This document shows positions 48,901 to 60,000 of a DNA stretch of 64,000 bases, piece after piece. How positions within the stretch are numbered: the first letter of the stretch is position 1; every line of letters begins with the position of its first letter. Under the pieces are notes generated by a model, which worked only from the letters and a program-made list of their open reading frames with translations, was not told the DNA's origin and made no database searches. The DNA comes from Arenicola marina (taxonomy: Eukaryota; Annelida; Polychaeta; Arenicolidae). Position numbers and translations under genes: made by a program. The stretch covers positions 6,515,059-6,579,058 of the forward strand of contig OZ025253.1 of NCBI GenBank assembly GCA_964019135.1, written 5' to 3'.

Positions 48901-51900
48901 AACGGGCAGGCAACCTACAAGATGGGATCAGCAGCAGGAGAGGTTACCCTCGAAACAACAAACATTGAGAAAGATCTGGGCGTACATTTTGACCCCGCAC
49001 CGAAATTCTCCCACCACACTGAGTTACAGGTCAATATAGCCAATCGTTTGTTAGGCCTAATCAGACGTTCTTACGAGTACTTGGATACGCAGTCTCTGAA
49101 ACTATTGTACAGATCCCTGGTGAGACCACATCTTGAGTACTCTGTTTCCGTCCCCAATGCTAATTCAAGATCGGAAATTTATTGAAGGAGTTCAAAGGCG
49201 AGCTACAAGGCTTCTGGTCGACTTGCGAGAAAAAACATTCGAGAAGAGGTGTGGAAGTATCTCCATGGGAAATACCAAACAAACTGCCCGCTCAAGTTAC
49301 AGGGTGAAAGCAACACAAGGGGACACAGCCTAAAGCTAGACAAGGAGGCATGCAGGACAGAATTGCCCCAACACTTTTTTCCCTTCGAGTAACCGAAACC
49401 TGGAACTACCGGAAATGTAATAACGGCCCCCCTCACTGTATTGTATCAAGGGAAGGTTGGACACAGTCTGGCGACAGCACCTCTACACCCAAGACTTGTA
49501 TTTTCCCTCCTCAGTAAATCAATAAATCCTCCAGTCCTGCGGTATGTTTTGCACAGATATAAATGTAAAAGCGTTGCTTAAAAGCCACGACCAGCTGATA
49601 GGCTTCCAACCTGACTGTACACCTGTATCAGATGTATGTATGTATGTGTGACTTGCGTGACGTACATCACAAGTATATGGCAGGCCAAACATTTCATTAT
49701 TCCCGATTTATATTGTAACATATTTGCCTGTAAGACGTCAAGTACCGTACCTTAAAATGCGACATGTTATGCATCTGCAGGCACTGGTACTGCAGTCTGG
49801 ACGTGAGCCGCAGGCGTTCTCTTCTCGTGACTGGAGACAACCTCGGAAAAATGACGCTTTTATCCAAGGAGGGGAAACAGGTTGGCGTTGTATATGTTTT
49901 TCGGGTTAAGACGGCGGATAATTACATTGTGGACAGATGCAAACGTTAATATGCCTGTTGTGCTATGCTACAGATAATGCATACAGCTATTCACCACAAA
50001 CTAATAAATAAGATTGTTGCATTTATTAAAGGAACGATTAAAAACAAACAAAAAATCTGTCTGACAAGGATCAAATACTGATGTAATAAGATAATGTAAT
50101 GTAGCAACATTTTCCTGATAATTGAGTTGGAGAACCTATCGTTTGAGTATTGTTTTTCGAAATAAAAAATCCTGCAGGTCTGACATAGGGTCAAATACCG
50201 ATTTATATAAAAGGATTTATATTGATGAATTGCGATGATTTGGAGAAGCTATTGATTGAGTACTGATGTTAAAATCATTTTCATCTCTGCCAGATCTTCA
50301 ATCTGAAAGTTCACAAGCAGAAGATAACGAACACTAAGTTCAGTCCGCGAGAAGACTGGTTGTTGTGTTCGGCGTCTGTGGACCGATGTGTCATGCTGTG
50401 GGACATCCGCATGCTGAAGGACAAACACAGCGCCTTGGTGACCTTGAAACACGACAAAGGCGTCAACTCTGGTAGGTTGCCATGGCGACTACACGTGACG
50501 CGCTGTGACAGTATTGCGCTGAGTGACAAGTCGGGATATTATTTAGAGTGCAGGTACCGTAGCTAAATAATGTAATATTTAATATTTTTCTTCAGTTTAT
50601 GCATGCTCCAGTTACATACAAAACTGGGGACCTGAATGTACTGAAATTAGAAGGCACTATGATAAAAATGAGATGTTGAAGTTACAGTCTCGAAACACTC
50701 GCCGCATGTGCATTGATGCCATGAAAAATTGTTCATATAGGGTTCTAATGATGTTTAAATGTGACCTAACCTCAGAGAAATCTACCAACAACTTCCAATT
50801 CACCCATGTTATTCGTGCTGTGTTTCGCGGGTGTCAGCGTACTTTAGTTTGACGAACGGCTGTCGACTGCTGACGACTGACCAGCACCACGAAATCCGAG
50901 TGTACGACACTGCCTCCTGGACCCTGGAGCGGATTATCGACCACCCCCACCGCGTCTTCCAGCACATCACGGCCATCAAGGTATCGCCCAACTAACCAGC
51001 ATACATCAGGGAGATCAGTCCAACGCTTCAGGTTTGGTTCTGAATACTAATCCCGTACGTCGGGATAGCTCCTTACTACGTTGATCCTTCCTAAATGAGT
51101 GACACAAACAGTCCCGGTTGCAGTTGTCCTTCACAAGGCAAAGAAACTAAGCCATGGAGTGATGCAAGAAACTCACATTAACACACGTAATTTACCATGA
51201 TATGAATATATGCTTTTTATTCCCATATACACAACTTCTACACATCATATCAATGTTGAAATGCGGTTGCACGTTGGCCCCGTTTCTTTCTTGTTATTAA
51301 CAATGACGAGCCTTAATCCCCATGATACGGAGACTTTAGACCTGCGTGACACGCTGGATTGGTTTGAACGCACAGCTACATTCAGATACGTTCAGGCCAT
51401 ACTTTGTTCCTTTCTCTTCAGGCCCAGTGGCACCCTCTCCACGACCTGATCGTGGTCGGCCGGTACCCGGACCCCAAGTTGCCGGGGCACACAGAGGGGG
51501 AGAAGAGAACAATAGACGTGTTCTGTGCCGACAGTGGCGCCCTCGTGTGTCAGTTACAGGACCCAGGCGCCACCGGTATCGTCTCGGTCAGTCGCGCTTC
51601 TTTTTCTTTCTTTTTTCTTCGAGAAAAGGCTTTCTACGCCGAGAGGTGTGATAGTGTACATATATATATATATATGTACACTATGTCTACAACATGGGGC
51701 AAAGATAAGTTCCGGCCCATAACTTAACTGTGTATCATACTTTAGGTGTTATTTCCAATACATAAGTACCACCGATAAAGCAACCACCTGTATATGCCAC
51801 CATCACGTGGACGGGTCAGCGAGGCGCATGCGTAAGATCAAGAGAAAAATCCAAGACACTCTCCCCTTTTCTATTTTCGAAACTATGCAATAACAGTCTA

Positions 51901-54068
51901 GCAAATAGGGCCGCCTGATAACTCAGTGGCCACTCGATAGCTCAGTGGCCACCTGATAGCTCAGTGGCCACCTGATAGCTCAGTGGCCACCTGATAGCTC
52001 AGTGGCCACCCGATAGCTCAGTGGCCGCCTGATAGCTCAGTGGCCACCCGATAGCTCACTGGCCACCCGATAGCTCAGTGGCCACCCGATAGCTCAGTGG
52101 CCACCCGATAGCTCAGTGGCCACCTGATAGCTCAGTGGCCACCCGATAGCTCAGTGGCCACCCGATAGCTCAGTGGCCGCCTGATAGCTCAGTGGCCACC
52201 AGATAGCTCAGTGGCCACCCGATAGCTCAGTCGCCACCTGATAGCTCAGTGGCCACCCGATAGCTCAGTGGCCGCCCGATAGCTCAGTGGCCGCCTGATA
52301 GCTCAGTGGCCACCCGATAGCTCAGTGGCCACCCGATAGCTCAGTGGCCACCTGATAGCTCAGTGGCCACCTGATAGCTCAGTGGCCACCCGATAGCGCA
52401 GTGGCCACCCTTATAGCTCAGTGGCCACCCGATAGCTCAGTGGCCGCCTGATAGCTCAGTGGCCACCTGATAGCTCAGTGGCCGCCTGATAGCTCAGTGG
52501 CCACCTGATAGCTCAGTGGCCACCCGATAGCTTAGTGGCCACCCGATAGCTTAGTGGCCACCCGATAGCTCAGTGGCCACCCGATAGCTCAGTGGCCACC
52601 CGATAGCTCAGTGGCCGCCTGATAGCTCAGTGGCCACCTGATATCTCAGTGGCCACCCGATAGCTCAGTGGCCACCCGATAGCTCAGTGGCCACCTGATA
52701 GCTCAGTGGCCGCCTGATAGCTCAGTGGCCACCCGATAGCTCAGTGGCCACCTGATAGCTCAGTGGCCACCTGATGGCTCAGTGGCCACCTGATAGCCAA
52801 ACGGCACGGGGTTTGGAGGTTCGAGCCCCGGTGTGGTCATGTCGGTGTGGTCGCAAGATAAAGATTCCATGTCTTTCTTCTCAAATAGTAGGGCGTTACC
52901 CCTGCGGACATGGCTCCGCTCGTCTATTGCTTTTCCCATTGAGGCGATATAACCAGAATTGGTCAAGCGCCCTGAATGTACAACAAATTAAACCAACCAA
53001 CAGTCTAGCAAGCGCTTTAAAAATATGTCTATTTTGACTGCATTTAATATATATTTGAATTTTTTGTCATCGGCAACAAAATGTGAGACAAAAAAGCTTA
53101 AGGGAGTTCCGTCGTGATAGCCACTTCCGGGAGGGGGCAAGGGGGGGGTGGGGTGGGGGTCGTGTTCTCAGATCACGAAGAAGATATTTCGCACTCCGGA
53201 GGAACGTAAATACCCCTTGCCACCCCCCGGTTCTATAGCCGTGTAAAATAGGATGATGGAGCGGGAACGGCGCTTCTTCATCTTTGGATGGGTGTCATCC
53301 GTCCGGTGGCGGTAAATGACGGATTGGCAGATGATGTTATCGTAGCTGAGGTGGTCTCATTCATTATGCGGGATGTGCGGCTTGCAGCGACACTAGCCGA
53401 GATCATACTGACACACAGTCGTCGCATCGCTGTCCTGTCGTTGGGTCTTCGCTATTCTCTATAATATAGCTATTAAGTAATCATGCTTATTTTTAGTTTC
53501 GGATATGGGTACAAGTGGACGGGGTAGTCCAATTCACTATCGAGATAATGTTCTGATACACTCTTTTGTCTGTTTGTTATCCAAATAGCTGAATGCATTT
53601 CACCCGAATGGAGACTCCATGGCATCATCAATGGGTAATTCAAAGGTTCTTCCATCTCGCTATAAACTTTTGATTATTTAACTTTAAAATATCACTGAAT
53701 CAAGCTGTTGTCTAATTACTATTTAAACTTATCTGCAACGTGGCGTAAATCTAAATCAGCAAAAAAATTAAAACGAAAGTGAAAGTACGTATTCCATGAT
53801 GACAGGCTTTTGTTTTTAAAATTCACACGCAGGTGTCAACATTTTATTGTGGAAGAGAGCGGAAGAGGTAGAGAGTAAACAAGCCGCGCTAATAAAAGAT
53901 CTAAAAAAGTTTGCCGCCGACGCCAACGGGACGCCCTCAGGTCAGTCTGATCGAAGCTCAGGTTCAAGTTCAAGATCGCGTTCAAGACAGACGAAGGAGA
54001 CCAAGACAAAGAAAGCCCCATCGACTGACACAGAGAAGCTAAAAATGAAACTAAAGAAGAACTCTTAG
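45919..54068 (+). CDS. DDB2: DNA damage-binding protein 2 (UV-damage sensor), complete, nine coding exons
   Basis: DDB2 recognises UV photolesions in chromatin and, with DDB1-CUL4-RBX1, starts global-genome nucleotide excision repair. Coding exons: 45919-46422, 46752-46943, 47335-47483, 49781-49880, 50294-50471, 50838-50980, 51422-51586, 53589-53634, 53833-54068 (stop TAG 54066-54068); every join is in phase, giving 570 residues. Diagnostic blocks: [37 protein letters not shown], a DDB1-binding DWD-type WDIR (351-354, with the Arg whose human counterpart is mutated in XP-E) and the lesion-probing loop [10 protein letters not shown] with FQH at 415-417. The protein is longer than human DDB2 (427): the basic N-terminal exon has 168 residues and may hold the DDB1-binding helices in [17 protein letters not shown], and a C-terminal tail of about 60 residues is Ser/Arg- and Lys-rich. 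A TTG upstream of ATG 45919 lies at the splice acceptor and is not a start. Confidence 0.96.
47704..48446. mobile_element. Tigger/pogo-like non-autonomous DNA transposon in DDB2 intron 3
   Basis: Flanked by TA on both sides (47702-47703, 48447-48448). The left end CAGTGCGCACCACTTGTCGC and the right end, read inverted, CAGTGCACTACGCTTAATTG share the CAGTG terminus and the downstream AATYGCAACTTCCG block. The right end is near-identical over about 50 bp to the left end of the MITE at 41721. The 743-bp body has only short open frames and no recognisable transposase. Confidence 0.8.
48475..49260 (+). pseudogene. CR1-like LINE reverse transcriptase fragment, internally deleted
   Basis: The frame from about 48489 encodes QHGFINGR, then [12 protein letters not shown] (motif A of the RT domain), then jumps directly to [10 protein letters not shown] and FADYTKVYR. 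The block with the motif B glycine (QGSVLGP region) is missing, a deletion of about 40 residues, and the catalytic FADD reads FADY. The downstream [17 protein letters not shown] and [14 protein letters not shown] blocks follow in order as in CR1-type LINEs; the frame ends with a stop at 49185 and [13 protein letters not shown] follows in another frame. A dead 5'- and 3'-truncated copy, sense to DDB2. Confidence 0.88.
51912..52790 (+). repeat. 19-bp minisatellite derived from a SINE A-box (DDB2 intron 7)
   Basis: About 46 copies of the 19-bp unit GATAGCTCAGTGGCCACCC (variants CACCT, CGCCT). Each unit contains TAGCTCAGTGG, which matches the RNA polymerase III A-box consensus (TRGCNNAGYNGG) of tRNA genes. 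The array runs without a break into the head of the intact family-A SINE at 52780-53003, so the unit appears to be the A-box part of that SINE amplified in tandem. Confidence 0.95.
52780..53003 (+). mobile_element. tRNA-derived SINE (family A) at the end of the A-box array
   Basis: The last array unit forms its A-box region (GGCTCAGTGGCCACCTGATAG), followed by a B box GGTTCGAGCCCC at 52818-52829, then the family body (GTGTGGTCGCAAGATAAA, GAGGCGATATAACCAGAA) and an ACAACAAATTAAACCAACC tail. The A to B spacing is close to that of a tRNA gene. Same family as 16322-16476 and 22598-22810. Confidence 0.88.
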
Positions 54069-57012
54069 ACTCAGACATGTTTCAAAATGTAAGACGGATT
54101 GGACTCTGATTAACGGTGGTTGATGACTGCTCAAATGATAAACAAGTATGTATATGATACATTGTGTGTGCTTCTTCCTGGTTTCATGTTTGCTAAGTTT
54201 TATACATTCTATACACGTTCACAAGAGTTTCGATACTTATATGTTGACCAGGTCACACCAGTTAAGTGTTCAACTGACCCATTTTGGTTTTATTTTGTAC
54301 AAAGAGCCCAGTCGTGTTTATCGAATTAATGTTGTGCTGTGTAACCTGTTACGTTTTTGGCAGGACTCTATAATGGAGAGTATAATGGAGTCAAAATAAA
54401 TACAAAGGAACCCATCCGCTATGGTAAGCTGAGGAACAACTTGGCTGGTGCATGGTGGGTAATGATGGCTAAGCTAAGAGCTGTTCAGGAAACTTGTGAT
54501 GTAATACCTATTAACTCCCAGAGATTTTGTTTATGCTGGTTTCAGACTATTTTTTGTAGTTACTTTTACATGGATTACAAATATAGATCTATTCCGGTAT
54601 ATTCTTACTTACATGCAGTCTTGTAGGACCTGATGCCGACAGTAGTTTTTCAGTTGACGCATAAATGTAATTATGTTGATAAATAAGGCGATATAAGCAG
54701 TTTAAATCTATTTTTTTATTAATCTGTTACCGACGAGATTATGAAAAGTGGATGTGTTCATACCTGTTATAAATCCTATTAAATACGGTATAAAAAAAAG
54801 GTTCATTCCACTATTATTTGTCATTCATACTGGACCGTTCGTCAACAGTCGACACAGAAAGAACCAAGCGATTCATACTTTATGCGTTTATTTTGGTGAT
54901 TTGAACGCATCAAATTTTACAAAGCAAGAAACGAACACGGGTAACGAGATATATAGGAATGACCTGGCGTATTACCCAGTTAATAACACGGGTAACGAGA
55001 TATATAACAATGTATTTACATATTCTGGCAAGAGCTATTATCGAATCACCTGTTTTTCTCAATTGACTGCAGCCCATTCTGACGCCAGGTCCCGGATAAA
55101 CCCAACCCTTACTCTGAGAATGGGTACCTTCGAAACTTATCCTACCCTCCCCTAAACCTCGGACAGGATATGAGAGACTTGTGCGGAGATAAACCATCTC
55201 GCACTCTAACCAATGCCATATGCATATCTACCATACAGCAGCATGGCTGTTCATTGGTGTTTTGTGATATCGCACATGTACTTCAATCTTAACTATCTTG
55301 TATTTTCCTCTACGTGATTGGTGTGAACTACGCGCCGAGACAACACAGTTGGTGATTAAATATTATTTCACCGCCCGCTGAAAAGGTCTTAGCGGTGCGT
55401 TGGTCTGTTGGGTCAAATCTGAACTAACCCCGGGATAACAACGTGAATAATGTCAACCGTTTAGCACTTCATCGATACAAAGGACATCGTTAATGAATGT
55501 ATTGCCATATGAACCTTGAACTTATGAAATATAACTTCCGAGTGAAATATGGTTAGATGGCCATAATTACACGAAACAAGAGATGCCATCGAAGTGGAAA
55601 TTATCTGCAAGAAGATAAACTGCGAACGTGAGATACAACAAGGTACATCGTTGATGAATGTGTTGCCAAATGAACATTCAAGCCCGGAAATATATATACC
55701 GAGTGAAACCTTGCCAAATAACCATTGACCCGGGGACAAGAGGTACCGGTACCTTCGAAAGCGATCCTGTCTGCCCAGATATAGACTGTAACAGGTCGTG
55801 CATTTGAAGTTCGCAATGGATTTCTTCAGATATTAGTATACTCCCATGAAATGTCACCTATTGATTATAACTTTGTACAAATACTAAATAACGTATGTTT
55901 TCCGTAACAGTAGTAATAAACAACAAGGCATCGGAATAGCTGCCTTATGTTCGTGTATGTATTGCCAAATAATATAACAAACGAGTTTAAATATAAACTT
56001 AAATGAGGGGAAACTCAAGCTTAAACGCGTCAAATCTAATTGTAAAAAAAACAATCTGGGTTAATATAACATTGTTTCCAGCATTTGTAAAAGAGTAAAT
56101 TTAAGAATCACTTGCCGTCAAAAGTCAACAAAACAAATTAAAGCTGTGAGATACGCATTCGGAGCTTCAGACCACCTTGTGACCACCTTTAGACCACCTT
56201 TTGCTCTACACATGGGGACATCTGATATGAGACCATCCCCTGATGGTCAAAACTAAAGCTACTGACTCCGTATAACGAGGTTACCAATATATTCATGGCA
56301 AAAAACATGGCGGTAGAAACGAAAAAAGCTAAACTACTACGGCATGGTATGCCACATGGAGGGTCTGATACAGTAATCAACGAACCTTGTAAGGCACGGA
56401 AACATTAGGATTGAAAGCATCGAGATTCCTGCAACCTATTGCGATGTCGAATGTCGAATTTCTAACTATTAATTACGAAAAAAACCTTAATATCAATGTA
56501 AGCTAGTTTCGACGAATCACCGGCGTAGCAAATAACACACAGAAGGCATTGGACTTCAACTTAACGATGTCTTGTATGAGCTCGTGCGATTACCCATAGG
56601 TACATACGTATTACATGGTTCAATGTACACAATCGACGTATAAATCTAAGCACCAAATCTAATCGCATGCATGCATTTGACTCATAATTTAAATATATTG
56701 ATTTATCAACCTAATAAACCTGTGCTCCGGCCGATTCAATTTCAATGTATAATCTCTCACACACGTCTTATTATGGCAAGTGGCATTGACGTTCTGATAT
56801 TACTACCGTTCTTACATCTCGGGACATCTCACCAGTCCATGTGTGCGAAAGAAAGAATGGATATTTGAGGCCACCTTAGAACCCACATGGCACATGGGCC
56901 TCTCCTAGCCTCCTGGGATAAGGACATGGCGATATGTAGAACGACCCCAGACGCCGGTGTCACCAGCTGGTAATGATACAGCGAGAAGCGCGGTCAGACG
57001 CCATCAAATGGT
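54069..57012. other. DDB2 3' flank and intergenic region before the SDR gene
   Basis: No gene is supportable; open frames are short and without family resemblance. AATAAA at 54395-54400 is a candidate DDB2 poly(A) signal 330 bp after the stop. A direct duplication of ACACGGGTAACGAGATATAT lies at about 54937 and 54988. Segments at 55487-55550 and 55648-55712 are a diverged direct duplication (CATCGTTAATGAATG..CCGAGTGAAA against CATCGTTGATGAATG..CCGAGTGAAA). Confidence 0.5.
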
Positions 57013-60000
57013 CTATGATGCTTTCTTGGTGTCCTGTCGGTGGTGAAAATTCTCCATGGTACGGTCGACGCCCGTGAAGCGATGCAGAGCCAGCAGTGCC
57101 TTTTCGGGAATGAGGCTGCAGAAAGAAAATAGTGAGGAACGGAGGACCGTATGTAATGGGTATGATCGTATGAGCTAGGGGAGGGAACGTTTCTTTCAAA
57201 TGCAACAAATATGTCAGATAAATTTAAAGATGGTATGCAAGAACTGGGTATTGTGTTTATAGGTAATAAAATCTATTACTTCGCTGCATATAATTAAATT
57301 TTATTCCAGGAAATTTTATGGAAATCAGGCTTGTAAGATATTGAAAATATAGAATCACACCGGTGTGTAAGTCGCGGCGTTTTTTCCGCGAGCGACTCCC
57401 GCAAAGATGGAGAAGTACATCTCCCCGTACGACCAACCTGATATAGTCAGGTGCCTACATAGCAGCAATTACGGCAATTAAGTAATGAGTATCACTAAAA
57501 CTACAAAAAAAATGCGCCGGCGTCGCCCCAATATATTATCACTATTGTCTGCTCGATTACGACAGTGCGCACCGCCCCAATATATTATCACTAATGCCTA
57601 CTTGATTACGACAGTGCGCACCGCCCCAATATATTATCACTAATGCTTGCTAGATTCCGACAGTGCGCACCGCCCCAATATATTATCACTAATGTCTGCT
57701 TGATTACGACAGTGCACGCCACTCCAATATATTATCACTAACGCTTGCTTGATTTCGACAGTGCACGCCACCCCAATATTTATTATCACTAATGTCTGCT
57801 TGATTACTACAGTGCACGCTACCCCAATATATTATCACTAATGTCGGCTTGATTACGACAGTGCGCACCGCCCCAATATATTATCACTAATGTCTGCTTG
57901 ATTACGACAGTGCGCACCGCCCCAATATATTATCACTACCGCTTGCTTGATTACTACAGTGCGCACCGCCCCAATATATTATCACTAATGTCTGCTTGAT
58001 TACGACAGTGCGCACCGCCCCAATATATTATCACTAATGTCTGCTTGATTAAGACAGTGCGCACCGCCCCAATATATTATCACTAATGTCTGCTTGATTA
58101 CGACAGTGCACACCGCCCCAATACATTATCGCTAATGTCTGCTTGATTACGACAGTGCGCACCGCCCCAATATATTATCACTAATGCTTGTTTGATTACG
58201 ACAGTGCACGCCACCTCAATATATTATCACTAATGCCTGCTCGATTACGACAGTGCACGCCGCCCCATTATATTATCACTAATGCTTGTTTGATTACGAC
58301 AGTGCGCGCCGCCCCAATATATTATCACTAATGCCTGCTCGATTACGACAGTGCACGCCACCCCAATATATTATCACTAATGTCTGCTCGATTACGACAG
58401 TGCACGCCACCTCAATATATTATCACTAATGCTTGTTTGATTACGACAGTGAGCGCCGCCCCAATATATTATCACTAATGTCTGCTCGATTACGACAGTG
58501 CACGCCAGCCCAATATATTATCACTAATGTCTGCTCGATTACGACAGTGCACGCCACCCCAATATATTATCACTAATGCTTGTTTGATTACGACAGTGCG
58601 CGCCGCCCCAATATATTATCACTATTGTCTGCTCGATTACGACAGTGCACGCCACCCCAATATATTATCACTAATGTCTGCTCGATTACGACAGTGCACG
58701 CCACCCCAATATATTATCACTAATGCTTGTTTGATTACAACAGTGCGCGCCGCCCCAATATATTATCACTAATGTCTGCTCGATTACGACAGTGCGCGCC
58801 GCCCCAATATATTATCACTAATGTCTGCTCGATTACGACAGTGCACGCCAGCCCAATATATTATCACTAATGTCTGCTCGATTACGACAGTGCACGCCAC
58901 CCCAATATATTATCACTAATGCTTGTTTGATTACCACAGTGCGCGCCGCCCCAATATATTATCACTAATGTCTGCTCGATTACGACAGTGCACGCCACCC
59001 CAATATATTATCACTAATGTCTGCTCGATTACGACAGTGCACGCCACCCCAATATATTATCACTAATGCTTGTTTGATTACGACAGTGCGCGCCACCCCA
59101 ATATATTATCACTAATGTCTGCTCGATTACGACAGTGCGCGCCGCCCCAATATATTATCACTAATGTCTGCTTGATTACGACAGTGCGCGCCGCCCAAAT
59201 ATATTATCACTAATGCTTGATTACGACAGTGCGCCCCCCCACCCCAATATATTATCACTAATGCTTGATTACGACAGTGCACGCCGCCCCAATATATTAT
59301 CACTAATGCTTGTTTGATTACGACAGTGCGCGCCGCCCCAATATATTATCACTAATGCTTGTTTGATTACGACAGTGCGCGCCGCCCAAATATATTATCA
59401 CTAATGCTTGATTACGACAGTGCGCCTCCCCCCCCCCAACCCAATATATTATCACTAATGCTTTTTTTTATTATGACAGTGCACGCCGCCCCAATATAGT
59501 ATCACTAATGCTTGTTTGATTACGACAGTACGCGCCGCCCCAATAGATTATCACTAATGTCTGCTCGATTACGACAGTGCACGCCAGCCCAATATATTAT
59601 CACTAATGTCTGCTCGATTACGACAGTGCACGCCACCCCAATATATTATCACTAATGCTTGTTTGATTACGACAGTGCGCGCCGCCCCAATATATTATCA
59701 CTAATGCTTTATTACAACAGTGCGTGCCGCCCCAATTTTATTATCACTAATGCCTGCTCGATTACGACAGTGCACGCCACCCCAATATATTATCACTAAT
59801 GCTTGTTTGATTACGACAGTGCACGCCACCCCAATATATTATCACTAATGTCTGCTCGATTACGACAGTGCGCGCCGCCCCAATATATTATCACTATAAA
59901 TGCCTGCTCGATTACGACAGTGCACGCCGCCCCAATATATTATCACTAATGCTTGTTTGATTACGACAGTGCGCGCCGCCCAAATATATTATCACTAATG

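Noticed and set aside
51912-52790. A tRNA gene cluster
   Set aside because: Units contain only an A-box-like segment of 19 bp, with no B box, anticodon arm or acceptor stem.
54748-55155. 135-codon plus-strand open frame downstream of DDB2
   Set aside because: Includes a direct duplication of non-coding character, no recognisable motif and no convincing splice context.
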